Numbered from the stretch's first letter, positions 28,143 to 37,228 are shown. The stretch: 64,000 nt of DNA from Martinezella rhizogenes (GCF_007002745.1 NZ_SGNY01000002.1:806001-870000); one strand, 5' to 3'. The notes: generated from the letters alone by a model not told the origin. A program made the numbers and translations.

Positions 28143-29509
28143 GAAAATCCACCATGATGAAGGCGGTCATCGCCGCTTCCGCCCTGTTCGCCTCTACCTC
28201 CGTTTTTGCGCAGGACAAGCCAGCCTATGAGACCGGCATGATCCCGGCCGAGCACATCATGGTACCAGACGGCGATATTCTCGCCAGCGTCTTCCTGATT
28301 TCCGACGCGGACGGCTGGACAGCCGCCGACGAGACCCGCGCCAAGGCGCTGGTCGCAAAGGGTGCCGCCGTGGTCGGTATCGACTTCAGGGAATATCTGA
28401 AGGCGCTCGAAGCCGATGACGACGAGTGTATCTACATGATCTCGGACATCGAGTCGCTGTCGCAGCAGATCCAGCGCACCGCCGGCACCAGCAGCTATCG
28501 CCAGCCCATTCTCGCCGGCATCGGCAAGGGCGGAACGCTGGCGCTGGCAATGATCGCGCAAAGCCCGGTCTCCACCGTCCGCGACGCCATCGCCGTCGAC
28601 CCCAAGGCGGGCCTGCCGCTCGAGAAGATACTCTGCACGCCCGCCACCAAGGACAAGGTGGATGGCGAAACGGTCTATGGCCTGACCGACGGTCCGCTGC
28701 CGGCGCCCGTCAGCGTGCTGTTTACGCCCGCTGCGGACCAGAAGGGCCGCGACCACGTCAACGCACTCGTCAAGCTGCATCCCGATATCGACGTGACTGA
28801 CGTGGAGGACAAGGCGGACGAAATTCTGACACAGACCCTGTCCGACCAGATCGACGCCGCCGGCGACACCGACAGCCCGCTCGGCCTGCCGATCAAGGTT
28901 CTCGAAACGAGCCCTGTCATGGACACCATGGCGGTGATCTATTCCGGCGACGGCGGCTGGCGCGATCTCGACGAGGAAGTGGGCGGTGCGCTGCAGAAAC
29001 AGGGCATTCCCGTGATCGGCGTCGATGCCCTGCGGTATTTCTGGAAAGAAAAGCAGCCACAGGAAGTGGCAAGCGACCTTGGCCGCATCATCGACACCTA
29101 TCGCAAACAGTGGAAGGTTCGCAACGTCGTGCTGATCGGCTATTCCTTCGGTGCCGACATCATTCCTGCAACCTACAATCTTCTGCCGGAACGCGCGAAA
29201 TCCCACGTCGTGCAGCTCTCGCTGCTGGGCCTGTCGACGGAAGTGGATTTCGAAATCTCCGTTCAGGGCTGGCTTGGCGTGGCTGGCGAAGGCAAGGGCG
29301 GCAAGACGGTGGATGACATCGCCAAGATCGATCCGAAGCTGGTGCAGTGCGTATATGGCACGGAGGAGGAGGATGAAGACCCCTGCCCCGGCCTGAAGGC
29401 GAAGGGTGTGGAAACCATCGCCATTGAAGGCGGCCACCATTTCGACGAAGACTATGAGGCACTCGCAAAGCGGATTGTGACATCGCTGAAGACCCGCCTG
29501 CCCAAATAG
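28139..29509 (+). CDS. acvB: AcvB, periplasmic lysyl-phosphatidylglycerol hydrolase/virulence protein
   Basis: 456 residues from ATG 28139 (AGGAG at 28124-28128). A Sec signal peptide (MRKSTMMKAVIAASALFASTSVFA) is followed by two related alpha/beta-hydrolase-like halves. The C-terminal half matches VirJ and carries GYSFGAD with Ser336, the serine reported as essential in A. tumefaciens AcvB. The enzyme removes lysyl-phosphatidylglycerol and so balances LpiA; AcvB is needed for T-DNA transfer in A. tumefaciens. Start/stop overlap with lpiA indicates coupled translation. The product length equals the known protein as I recall it. Confidence 0.95.
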   Translation: MRKSTMMKAVIAASALFASTSVFAQDKPAYETGMIPAEHIMVPDGDILASVFLISDADGWTAADETRAKALVAKGAAVVGIDFREYLKALEADDDECIYMISDIESLSQQIQRTAGTSSYRQPILAGIGKGGTLALAMIAQSPVSTVRDAIAVDPKAGLPLEKILCTPATKDKVDGETVYGLTDGPLPAPVSVLFTPAADQKGRDHVNALVKLHPDIDVTDVEDKADEILTQTLSDQIDAAGDTDSPLGLPIKVLETSPVMDTMAVIYSGDGGWRDLDEEVGGALQKQGIPVIGVDALRYFWKEKQPQEVASDLGRIIDTYRKQWKVRNVVLIGYSFGADIIPATYNLLPERAKSHVVQLSLLGLSTEVDFEISVQGWLGVAGEGKGGKTVDDIAKIDPKLVQCVYGTEEEDEDPCPGLKAKGVETIAIEGGHHFDEDYEALAKRIVTSLKTRLPK

Positions 29510-29524
29510 AGTATTTTGACCTGA

Positions 29525-29552
29525 GGGGCTTCGGGAGAATTTCCGAAGCTCC
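29525..29552 (+). terminator. Possible terminator after acvB
   Basis: Ten-pair stem (one G-T pair), 29525-29534 with 29543-29552, eight-base loop, 16 bases after the acvB stop. No T-tract follows. The rest of 29553-29794 is non-coding and must contain the telA promoter; no convincing -35/-10 pair with normal spacing was found. Confidence 0.45.
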
Positions 29553-29794
29553 GAACATGAATTTGCAGGCTCCCTCCCCGGAAACATCATCTCCCGCAGC
29601 CTTCAGCCCCGGTTGAATGACCGGCGGCAGTTCGAAACCCGTCTTCGATCGCCACCCACGCTTGCGGAATCGATTAAATTATTATTCAAAAGAACCCGGC
29701 CGGCGGCGAATGTTCATGGCGTTTCCTCAACCATGCTTCTGTTGATTGCCAACCATGGATTTTATATTTTCGGACCGGTTCAGGGAGCCGCCGC

Positions 29795-31123
29795 ATGCCC
29801 GCCTTAAAGCGCAAGACAAAAACACCCGTCCTCGTGGAACGCATCGACCAGTTCGTCGCCGGCGTCAGAGAAGCGATGAAAAGCAGCGACGCTGTGCGGA
29901 ACAAGAAAATCCGCGATCTGTGGGACGCTGAAGTCCGCTACCATTTCGACAATGGCCGCACTGAAAAGACGCTCGAACTCTACATCATGAAATATCGGTA
30001 TGCGCTGAAGGCCGAGTTCGGCCCAAAGAGCACACCGCTTGCCATCTGCAACATGAAAAAACTGCGCGAACGGCTGAATACCTATATCGAGCGGGCCGAC
30101 TATCCGAAAACCGGCGTGGCGACATCCATCGTCGAAAAAATCGAGCGGGCGGAATTCAACACCGCCGGCCGCAAGCCCACGGTTCTTCTGCGCATCGCGG
30201 ACTTCATTGCAGCAATGAACGGCGTGGCCAAAAAAGAGGAAATGCAGGCCCTCTGGAATGCTGAACTCAGCATCATGAAGGACCGGGCGCAGACGACGAT
30301 CATCTCCTACATCACCAAGTACCGCAATGCGATCCGCGAAGCCTTCGGTGATGATCACCCGATGCTGAAGATCGCAACCGGCGATGCCGCGATGTATGAC
30401 GACGCCCGCAAGGTCAAGATGGAAAAGATCGCCAACAAGCATGGCGCCCTGATCACATTCGAAAACTACCGGCAGGTTCTGAAGATCTGCGCCGATTGCC
30501 TGCAGTCAGCCGATCCGCTGATGATCGGCATAGGCCTGATCGGCATGACGGGACGACGTCCTTACGAGGTCTTTACCCAGGCCGAGTTTTCCACCGCCCC
30601 CTATGGCAAGGGCGTTTCCAAATGGAGCATCCTGTTCAACGGCCAGGCCAAGACGAAACAGGGCGAAGGAACGAAATTCGGGATCACCTACGAAATCCCG
30701 GTTCTTGCCCGCTCCGCCACCATTCTCTCCGCTTATGAACGCCTGCGCGCAAGCGGTCAGGGAAAACTGTGGCACGGCATGTCGATCGACGATTTTTCGT
30801 CAGAAACCCGTCTGCTGCTCCGGGACACGGTTTTTAACCTGTTCGAGGATTTCTGGCCGAAGGAAGAGCTTCCCAAGCCCTATGGGCTGCGGCACCTCTA
30901 TGCCGAGGTCGCCTATCACAATTTCGCACCGCCCCACGTCACCAAGAACAGCTATTTCGCTGCCATTCTCGGACATAACAACAACGACCTTGAAACCTCG
31001 TTGTCCTATATGACCTACACGCTGCCCGAAGATCGCGACGATGCGCTGGCCCGCGCCAAGCGCACGAATGAGCGGACATTGCAGCAAATGGAAAGCATTG
31101 CGCCGGTTTCCCGTAAGGCATAG
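29795..31123 (+). CDS. telA: TelA telomere resolvase (protelomerase)
   Basis: 442 residues, the length of A. tumefaciens TelA. Catalytic residues of the tyrosine-recombinase-like core are in place: Arg255 (TGRRPYEV), Lys286/Lys288 (GQAKTKQG), Arg366 (PYGLRHLY), His394 (LGHNNND) and nucleophile Tyr405 (SLSYMTYT). The N-terminal and linker domains (1-~210) are helical with an internal similarity between RNKKIRDLWDAEV and EEMQALWNAEL. TelA cuts replicated telomere junctions and seals each into a covalently closed hairpin, so its presence implies a linear replicon in this organism. AGGGAG (29782-29787) precedes ATG 29795. It is downstream of acvB, as in C58. Confidence 0.97.
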   Translation: MPALKRKTKTPVLVERIDQFVAGVREAMKSSDAVRNKKIRDLWDAEVRYHFDNGRTEKTLELYIMKYRYALKAEFGPKSTPLAICNMKKLRERLNTYIERADYPKTGVATSIVEKIERAEFNTAGRKPTVLLRIADFIAAMNGVAKKEEMQALWNAELSIMKDRAQTTIISYITKYRNAIREAFGDDHPMLKIATGDAAMYDDARKVKMEKIANKHGALITFENYRQVLKICADCLQSADPLMIGIGLIGMTGRRPYEVFTQAEFSTAPYGKGVSKWSILFNGQAKTKQGEGTKFGITYEIPVLARSATILSAYERLRASGQGKLWHGMSIDDFSSETRLLLRDTVFNLFEDFWPKEELPKPYGLRHLYAEVAYHNFAPPHVTKNSYFAAILGHNNNDLETSLSYMTYTLPEDRDDALARAKRTNERTLQQMESIAPVSRKA

Positions 31124-31127
31124 TGCG

Positions 31128-31156
31128 CGAGCCGCGGATTTCGGTCCCGCGGCTCG
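31128..31156. terminator. Terminator between telA and graK
   Basis: Perfect 10-bp stem CGAGCCGCGG/CCGCGGCTCG with a 9-base loop starting 5 bases after the telA stop, followed by TCGTTTCT. It can serve both convergent genes. Confidence 0.75.
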
Positions 31157-31168
31157 TCGTTTCTACCA

Positions 31169-32455
31169 TCAAACCCGCTCATCACCCGATGTGCGGTAAA
31201 GCAGGGTCAACACGGTCAGCAACAAACCAGTCAACGCGACCGAGCCGAAAATGTAGAAATTCCATTCCGGCGCGAGACCGCGTTGCAAAACGAGGCCGCC
31301 GATCATCGGGCCAGCGATGCCGCCGAGCCGGCCGACCGCCAGCGAAAAGCCGAGGCCCGTGCCGCGAATATGAACAGGGTAAAGCCGGCCGACCAGAACA
31401 TTGGCAAGGATCTGGGTTCCGATCGTTCCGGCACCGGCAAGCGCGACGAAGACATAGAGCAGCGGCCCCTTGTTCACCGTCAAAGCCCAGATAGAGGCGG
31501 CACCGATGGCAAATAGCACCGCGACGACCACCTTGACGTTGCCCTTATCGGCAAACCGCCCGCCAATGAGGATGCCGATCGCGGCCCCGACATTGAGCAT
31601 GATCGAGAAGCTGAGCGCCGAGCTGATATCATAACCCATCTTGTTCATGATGGTCGGCAGCCAGTTGACCATGCCGAAGGTCAGAAGCAGCGAGCAGAAG
31701 TGAATGCCCCAGGCATTCAGCGTCGAAAGCAACCGGCCTTCCGAAAACAGCGCGCCGACGCCACCCTTTTGAATTTTCGCATGGGGCACGATGCGTTGCA
31801 GACCGTAGCTGTCGCAAATGCCGTCTGCCTCCGATTGCCGGCCTTTGCTTGCCAGCCATTCCGGCGATTCCGGCAGGAACCGCATGAATATCGGCAGAAG
31901 AACAAGTGGCAGACCACCGATCAGCATCAAAGGTCGCCAGCCATAGCTCTCCAGCAGGAGAATACCCATCAGACCGGAAATAATGCCGCCGATGAGATAG
32001 CCGAGGAAAGACAGGGAATTGGCCTGCGCCCTGCGGTGCGGCGGCGAGAATTCCAGCACCAGCGCGGTCACTGTCGGCAAAAGCGCGCCCAGGCCGAGAC
32101 CGGCAAGGAAGCGCGTGATTTCAAAAGCCAGAAAGTTCGGCGTCATGGCCGAAGCAATCATCATCGATGAAAACCCGGCAAGGCTGATGAGCACGACCTT
32201 GCGGCGGCCGATACGGTCCGCCATGGTGCCGGCAAACAGCGCGCCGAGCAGCATTCCCACCAGCGTCAGCGCCGCAGCGCGACCGACCATGGCAGGGTTG
32301 AGCGCCCAAGCGCCCTCTTTCAACAACGCCGGCGCAACCGCGCCGTAAACAACCAGATCGTATCCGTCGAACATGATCATCAGACCACATGTCGCGATGA
32401 CGCCAGCCGGGTTTTTCGTCCGCACCGAGGCGGCGCTCATATAATTCGTGGACAT
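31169..32455 (-). CDS. graK: MFS transporter, aromatic acid:H+ symporter type (probable gamma-resorcylate uptake)
   Basis: 428 residues from ATG 32455 with GGGAGG just upstream; the frame is open to 32593 but the added residues are not conserved. Twelve helices; the DGYDLVVYGAV motif in helix 1 (~30-40) and GTMADRIGRRKV loop (~82-93) are those of PcaK/BenK-like AAHS carriers. It belongs to the gra cluster by position and orientation, but has its own control region (32456-32675) with two palindromes. PcaK-type 4-hydroxybenzoate carriers are the nearest alternative. Confidence 0.88.
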   Translation of the reverse strand: MSTNYMSAASVRTKNPAGVIATCGLMIMFDGYDLVVYGAVAPALLKEGAWALNPAMVGRAAALTLVGMLLGALFAGTMADRIGRRKVVLISLAGFSSMMIASAMTPNFLAFEITRFLAGLGLGALLPTVTALVLEFSPPHRRAQANSLSFLGYLIGGIISGLMGILLLESYGWRPLMLIGGLPLVLLPIFMRFLPESPEWLASKGRQSEADGICDSYGLQRIVPHAKIQKGGVGALFSEGRLLSTLNAWGIHFCSLLLTFGMVNWLPTIMNKMGYDISSALSFSIMLNVGAAIGILIGGRFADKGNVKVVVAVLFAIGAASIWALTVNKGPLLYVFVALAGAGTIGTQILANVLVGRLYPVHIRGTGLGFSLAVGRLGGIAGPMIGGLVLQRGLAPEWNFYIFGSVALTGLLLTVLTLLYRTSGDERV

Positions 32456-32549
32456 CTTCCTCCCTTTCACGCCTGAACGCGCTATCCGGAATGGATTGCG
32501 TCTCCCGTTCCTGGCGATAGCTCCGCGAGTGCCCGGCCTGCTCCACCCT

Positions 32550-32582
32550 GATATGTGTCCCGCTCCTGTCAAGACACATATC
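32550..32582. promoter_or_regulatory. Inverted repeat upstream of graK
   Basis: Perfect 10-bp arms GATATGTGTC (32550-32559) and GACACATATC (32573-32582). The 13-base spacer contains a TTGACA reading on the minus strand (32572-32567). Likely a regulator site for graK distinct from the graD-type palindrome. Confidence 0.5.
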
Positions 32583-32606
32583 GCCGATATCACCCGTCTC
32601 CGATTA

Positions 32607-32641
32607 AATATTGCATTTGCAAAAATTGCAAATGCAATATT
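32607..32641. promoter_or_regulatory. Palindromic operator of graK (GraR-type site)
   Basis: Perfect 16-bp arms (32607-32622 and 32626-32641) around three A bases. The 27-base core at 32611-32637 agrees at 21 of 27 positions with 37853-37879, which overlaps the graD promoter. A common regulator, most simply the MarR-type GraR, is inferred. Confidence 0.65.
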
Positions 32642-32675
32642 GATGATTGTCAGGCCCCAGGACCCGACGGAAATG

Positions 32676-33011
32676 TCAGTCAGGCTTCAGCCCGGAAATC
32701 CTCGATAGTGTTGGCGTCCAGTGCAGAATACGAACGCTCTTATAGACGCCGTGAACGACAAACGGATCGGCAGCGCTGAAGGCAATCATATCTTCAATGC
32801 AACGGGCTTCAGCAATGACGAGTGCGGCAGATGACCCGCCGCTTTCCGCCTGCATGGGGCCGGATGCCAGAATTTTGAACCCCAGGGGCGCGGTCTCCTC
32901 ACTGCGCAAATAGGCCTTGTGCGCGTCCATCTGCGCCGTCCGCTGCTCCGCGGCGGCGGGGTCGCTTTCGGCAAAGCGAACATAGAAACCTGTCTGGTTG
33001 CCCGTGCTCAT
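32676..33011 (-). CDS. graE: YciI-like protein of the gamma-resorcylate operon
   Basis: 111 residues of the YCII/dimeric alpha-beta-barrel family: FYVRFAESDP at the N-terminus, the conserved His in QMDAHKAYL (~28-36) and the Asp in SAADPFVVHGVY (~79-90). Its ATG overlaps the graB stop by 4 bases. Related small proteins occur in chloroaromatic clusters (TftG). Its exact step is unknown; processing or isomerisation of a ring-cleavage intermediate is a guess. It is the last gene of the graDAFCBE unit. Confidence 0.8.
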   Translation of the reverse strand: MSTGNQTGFYVRFAESDPAAAEQRTAQMDAHKAYLRSEETAPLGFKILASGPMQAESGGSSAALVIAEARCIEDMIAFSAADPFVVHGVYKSVRILHWTPTLSRISGLKPD

Positions 33012-33898
33012 CGGGCAAGCACGAAATCATGGTTCACCGACCAGAACCACTCGCCGATGAAATCCAGTTGCCGGGCCTTTTCCGCATCCTCCACCCGTTG
33101 GAAATCGGCCAGCAGGCTCTCCTTCACGCCGAACACTGCATCCGAACGGATATAGGGATCATCCGGATCGAAAATATGCGTGACGAGCGTAGTAAAGCCT
33201 TCTGCCGAAACGATATAATGCAGATGCGCCGGCCGGTAGGGATGACGCCCCATGGCCCGCAGCAATCGCCCGACCGGGCCGTCATCCGGGATCGGATAAT
33301 ATTTCGGCTTCGTCGCCCGGAACCAGTAGCGCCCGTCCTCGCCGGTAACGAAAACACCGCGCAGATTGAAGTCGGGCTGAATACCCTTCTGCTGCACGTC
33401 ATAGAAACCTTCATCATTGGCCTGCCAGACATCGATGCGCGCGCCGGCAACCGGTGCGCCTTCAGTATCGAGAATACGGCCGGTCACCACCATGTCCTCG
33501 CCCTTGCCATCGAGGCAGATATTGGCGCCCATCGGCATTTCCGGCGCATCAGCCACATGGAAAGGGCCGAGAACGGTGGATTCCGACGCGCCGCTCGGCT
33601 TACGGTGATTGATGGCGTCAACCAGCATGGAAACACCGAGAATATCGGAAAACAGGATCCACTCCTGCCGCCATTCATTGCAGATCTGGCCGACCTCGGT
33701 GAGAAAATGGATAGCCTTCATCCATTCCTCCTCGGTCGGTTCGATTTCCTTCACCGCCTCATGCAGCTTGCGGGTGACGACGGCCATGATCTCCTTCAGG
33801 CGCGGATCGTCACAGTCACGCATACGGGCAATCACCGTCTCCGCCGAACGCTCCTCGACGAAATAGCCATCATCGCTGGTCATCTTCGTATCCGTCAT
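33008..33898 (-). CDS. graB: Hydroxyquinol 1,2-dioxygenase
   Basis: 296-residue intradiol ring-cleavage dioxygenase. An N-terminal helical dimerisation segment (~1-110) precedes the beta-sandwich with the non-heme Fe(III) ligands Tyr166 (GFYDVQ), Tyr200/201 (KYYPIP), His225 and His227 (RPAHLHYIV). It cleaves hydroxyquinol to maleylacetate. The context (resorcinol hydroxylase upstream, maleylacetate reductase adjacent) sets it apart from catechol 1,2-dioxygenase. It starts 12 bases after graC. Confidence 0.94.
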   Translation of the reverse strand: MTDTKMTSDDGYFVEERSAETVIARMRDCDDPRLKEIMAVVTRKLHEAVKEIEPTEEEWMKAIHFLTEVGQICNEWRQEWILFSDILGVSMLVDAINHRKPSGASESTVLGPFHVADAPEMPMGANICLDGKGEDMVVTGRILDTEGAPVAGARIDVWQANDEGFYDVQQKGIQPDFNLRGVFVTGEDGRYWFRATKPKYYPIPDDGPVGRLLRAMGRHPYRPAHLHYIVSAEGFTTLVTHIFDPDDPYIRSDAVFGVKESLLADFQRVEDAEKARQLDFIGEWFWSVNHDFVLAR

Positions 33899-33910
33899 GT
33901 CTTCCTCCCA

Positions 33911-34966
33911 TCACTCCGGCCGCGCGCCGTCAAAGGCGCGCTGCAACAGGTCGCGGATCGCGGTTTTTTCGATTGGCCGCGGGCACCAATAGGGATTGGC
34001 CGTCGCAAGCTCGGCCATGGGGTCGAGATCGCTCTGCTGCACACCAAGCGCTGCGAGGCTCGATGGTGCGCCAAGTCGGGCGGCAAAGTCGTGAAGCCCA
34101 GCCCCGGCTCTGCCGCCGACAAGTGCGGCGAGCGGCGCGAGCAGATCGGGCACCGCCTGCTCCACATAGGCAACGGTGTGCGGCAAGAGCACCGCATGGG
34201 TTTCGGCATGCGACAGATCGAGACTACCGCCCAGCGTGTGGCAAAGCTTGTGATGCAGGGACATGCCGACGGCGCCGAGCACCGTGCCGCACAGCCACGC
34301 ACCATAAAGTGCCGTCTCGCGCGCCGTAATATTCTTCGGATCGGCCTTCACGCCGGGAAGCGCCTCGACCATTGCCCGCAATCCCTCCACCGCTATCAGG
34401 CTGGCGATGGGGTTTCGGTCCCCAGCATAGAGCGCCTCAGCCGCATGGGCCATGGCGTTCAGTCCGCTTGTCATGCTGATAGCCACAGGCAGCCCCAGCG
34501 TCAGTTCCGCATCGTAGATCACGACCTCAGGCAGGATTTCCGGCCCGCGCATGGTGGTCTTCACCCCGTTTTCCGTCTGGCCAAGAATGGGCGTCACCTC
34601 GGAACCGGCATAGGTGGTTGGAATGACGATCTGCGCCGCATCGGTGCGCAGCGCAATCGCCTTGCCGAGACCGGTGGTCGAGCCGCCGCCGAGCGCAACG
34701 ACACAATCCGCATTGGCGGCGCGGTAGTCTTCGACCGCCCTCTTCGTCACCTCAACCGGCGTGTGCATGGCAGCCTCGGAGAAGATACCGACCGCGAGAC
34801 GACCGAGCCGTGCGGCGAGCGCTTCCGCATCGCCCTTCTGCTGTGGCGTGGAAAGCACCAGCGCCCGCGACAGGCCAAGGCGGCGAATTTCCTCCGCCAC
34901 CCCCGTCGAGCTGCCCGCTCCGAAGACGATGCGGGCAGGAGCTGCCATGTAGACGAAGGGCTGCAT
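33911..34966 (-). CDS. graC: Maleylacetate reductase
   Basis: 351 residues of the iron-type alcohol dehydrogenase superfamily, maleylacetate reductase branch. Nucleotide-binding GGGSTTGLGKAIAL (~99-112) and metal/substrate-region His residues (LHHKLCHTLGG and SHAETHAVLLPH, ~238-262) are visible. It reduces maleylacetate to 3-oxoadipate with NAD(P)H. It starts 3 bases after the graF stop. Confidence 0.94.
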   Translation of the reverse strand: MQPFVYMAAPARIVFGAGSSTGVAEEIRRLGLSRALVLSTPQQKGDAEALAARLGRLAVGIFSEAAMHTPVEVTKRAVEDYRAANADCVVALGGGSTTGLGKAIALRTDAAQIVIPTTYAGSEVTPILGQTENGVKTTMRGPEILPEVVIYDAELTLGLPVAISMTSGLNAMAHAAEALYAGDRNPIASLIAVEGLRAMVEALPGVKADPKNITARETALYGAWLCGTVLGAVGMSLHHKLCHTLGGSLDLSHAETHAVLLPHTVAYVEQAVPDLLAPLAALVGGRAGAGLHDFAARLGAPSSLAALGVQQSDLDPMAELATANPYWCPRPIEKTAIRDLLQRAFDGARPE

Positions 34967-34969
34967 GGC

Positions 34970-35953
34970 TCAGGCCCCGTCGAGCTTGAACAGGCGGCGG
35001 GCATTGGTGCGGCCGATCTTCACCCGATCGGCTTCCGCAATACTCATCGCGTTGAACCAGTCGGAGGCGTGATCGATATTCTCGAATGGCCAGTCGGTGG
35101 AAAACAGGATGCGGTCGGCACCGATTTCCAGAATGGCGTCGATCAGCGTCTGGGTGCGGAAATTGCCCGACGTCGTGATGTGGAAATTCTCGTTGAAATA
35201 ATCCACGAAACGGCGCTTGGCCGGATAACGCGGCGGCAGCTTCACCCAGGCATTGCGGTGGTCGATGCGCCACATCATGTAAGGCAGGCCCTCGCCCATA
35301 TGGCCAAGAATGATGTTGAGGCGCGGATGTTCGTCAAACAGGCCCGACGCCATGAGACGCAGCGCATGAACAGCCGTTTCCTGCGCAAAGGCCCAGGTAG
35401 GCCCAAGCAGCCAGGGATGGCCGTCATAGATGCGCGAATCCTGCGGCAGCGGATTGCGCGGATGCAGGTAAAACGGCACGTCGAGCTTCTCGAGCTCTCC
35501 CCAGAAGGAGCGATATTGCGGCAGGTCGTAATAAAGCGGCGTCTGGCCGTCGCCCTCCTGGCTGAAACCGTTGACGAGCGCACCGACGAAACCGAGATCG
35601 TTGACACAGCGCTGAAGTTCCTCCGTCGCCGCATCCGGGTCCTGCAAAGGCAGGGCGGCGAAAGCCAGGAAACGATCCGGCCGCTTGGCGCATTCTTCGG
35701 CAAGCACGTCATTGGCGCGCCGCGCAATCTCGATCGCCTTCTTCTTGTCCGGAATAGCCTGCACCGCCGGCGCATTCAGCGACAGGATCATGGTTTCGAT
35801 GCCATGCGCATCCATCAGCTTCAGGCGCGTATCCTGAATGTCGAGCAGGCGGTGCTGCAGCTCCTTCCAGTAGTCACCGGGTACGAAACCGGCCGAATCC
35901 TGAAGGGTTTCCGGGATTGCGAAATGCTCCTCGAGAGCGACCTTGCCTTGCAT
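34970..35953 (-). CDS. graF: Gamma-resorcylate (2,6-dihydroxybenzoate) decarboxylase
   Basis: 327 residues from ATG 35953 (GGAGG site), the exact size of the Rhizobium enzyme; an upstream ATG at 35980 adds nine non-conserved residues. Amidohydrolase-fold metal ligands fall at the published positions Glu8, His10, His164 and Asp287, and the catalytic His218 is in ILGHMGE. It reversibly decarboxylates 2,6-dihydroxybenzoate to resorcinol without cofactor other than metal. It lies in the middle of the operon between graA and graC. Confidence 0.96.
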   Translation of the reverse strand: MQGKVALEEHFAIPETLQDSAGFVPGDYWKELQHRLLDIQDTRLKLMDAHGIETMILSLNAPAVQAIPDKKKAIEIARRANDVLAEECAKRPDRFLAFAALPLQDPDAATEELQRCVNDLGFVGALVNGFSQEGDGQTPLYYDLPQYRSFWGELEKLDVPFYLHPRNPLPQDSRIYDGHPWLLGPTWAFAQETAVHALRLMASGLFDEHPRLNIILGHMGEGLPYMMWRIDHRNAWVKLPPRYPAKRRFVDYFNENFHITTSGNFRTQTLIDAILEIGADRILFSTDWPFENIDHASDWFNAMSIAEADRVKIGRTNARRLFKLDGA

Positions 35954-35998
35954 GTTGTTTCCTCCGAAATTGCTGTTCATGTGCCGCCAGATGCGCGG

Positions 35999-37228
35999 TC
36001 AATACTGGCCCTTGGGTTCCAGCCCGAGCATGCTCTGGCCGATCATCGTGCCCACGGCATCCCAGTTCATGCTGATGTGGCGGCCGACCGCATTGGCATC
36101 GCGCCAGGCCCGCTGCACGGGGTTGGCAAGATCGAGCCCGACGCCGCCGGTGGAATCGTTCAGCGCCTGCACGGCGCGCAGCGCCAGCGACACCGCAAAG
36201 GCCTGGCCACGACGGCTCAAAAGACGGTCATCCACGCTGAATTCCGCCCGACCTTCGATCCGGGCCTGCGCCAGCACCTGCGCGCGCGCCACATCGCGCA
36301 GCAGGATTTCGCAGGCGGCATCCACGCTTGCCGCCGCTTCGGCAACGCGCAGTTGAATGGTCGGGAATTCGGCCATGCGGTTATTGCCACCGGCCACCGC
36401 ACCGCGCGTCACCCGGCCACCGACATGGTCGACATAAGCCGCAAGCGCCCCCTTGGCCGCACCAACACCGGCCGCCGCGAGACAGGAAGGAATGCCGGTC
36501 AGAAGCGGCATGTTGAACAGGCCTTCCCCGGCATAATATTGCCCGCCGGGCGTCTTGCCGCTCGTGGCGTCCGGGAAGGTCAGAACCCGATGCTTGGGGA
36601 CGAAGACATCATCGAGAACCAGCGTCTTGGAGCCGGTGCCGGCCAGCCCCACCACATGCCAGGTATCTTCAATGACATATTGGCTGGCGGGAACGAGCAG
36701 GAAAGCGGGAACCGGCCTGCCCTCACCCTGCGGCGGCAGAATGGCGGCGCAGAGCGACCATTGCGCATTTTCGCAACCCGAAGCGAAGGCCCATTTGCCG
36801 CTGAGGCGATAACCGCCCTCGGCGACGTCAGCCATTTTCACCGGTGCGTAGGAACCACATAGCAGCGCGTCAGGGTTTTCACCCCAGACGTCGGCCTGCG
36901 CCTCTTCCGGAAACATCGCCAGCAGCCATTGATGGGCGGAAAGCAGGCCAGCCACCCAGCCCGTCGACGCACAGGCAGCCGAAAGCTCGATATTGGCCTC
37001 GACCAGTTCAGCGAATTCACCGCCCTTTCCGCCAAAGGCACGGGGTTTGACGATGTCGAAATAACCGATACCACGCAGCGCCTCGATATGGCTGGCGGGA
37101 ACGCGCCGCGCCTCTTCCGTCTGGCGGGCGCTCGCCCGGAAAAGATCGGCTATGCCAGCAACGCGGCCGGTGAGGTGAACACGCGGGGTCGTTTGCGCCG
37201 GTTGCGGCGCATGGCTCATATCGTTCAT
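35999..37228 (-). CDS. graA: Resorcinol hydroxylase, oxygenase component
   Basis: 409 residues from ATG 37228 (AAGGAGAC site). It has the acyl-CoA-dehydrogenase-like fold of two-component flavin monooxygenases (HsaA/HpaB-related): helical N-domain, central beta-domain with SGKWAFASGCENAQW (~139-153), and C-terminal four-helix bundle. With reduced flavin from GraD it hydroxylates resorcinol to hydroxyquinol. Gene order graD-A-F-C-B-E matches the described Rhizobium gra operon as I recall it. Confidence 0.93.
   Translation of the reverse strand: MNDMSHAPQPAQTTPRVHLTGRVAGIADLFRASARQTEEARRVPASHIEALRGIGYFDIVKPRAFGGKGGEFAELVEANIELSAACASTGWVAGLLSAHQWLLAMFPEEAQADVWGENPDALLCGSYAPVKMADVAEGGYRLSGKWAFASGCENAQWSLCAAILPPQGEGRPVPAFLLVPASQYVIEDTWHVVGLAGTGSKTLVLDDVFVPKHRVLTFPDATSGKTPGGQYYAGEGLFNMPLLTGIPSCLAAAGVGAAKGALAAYVDHVGGRVTRGAVAGGNNRMAEFPTIQLRVAEAAASVDAACEILLRDVARAQVLAQARIEGRAEFSVDDRLLSRRGQAFAVSLALRAVQALNDSTGGVGLDLANPVQRAWRDANAVGRHISMNWDAVGTMIGQSMLGLEPKGQY

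Noticed and set aside
28058..29590. Minus-strand open frame of 510 codons
   Set aside because: Antisense to acvB, which has a signal peptide, Ser336 motif and expected length.
29510..29794. Possible telomere-like dyad next to telA
   Set aside because: No long dyad symmetry of the kind expected for a resolvable telomere; only an imperfect hairpin after acvB.
31169..32455. Calling the MFS gene pcaK (4-hydroxybenzoate carrier)
   Set aside because: Sequence fits the same family, but its position and the GraR-type palindrome in front of it favour gamma-resorcylate transport.
33029..36862. Very long plus-strand open frame (1277 codons) opposite the gra operon
   Set aside because: It is antisense to five overlapping, clearly conserved gra genes with intact active sites; high GC makes such frames common. 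Its translation is rich in His/Arg/Gln without domain motifs.
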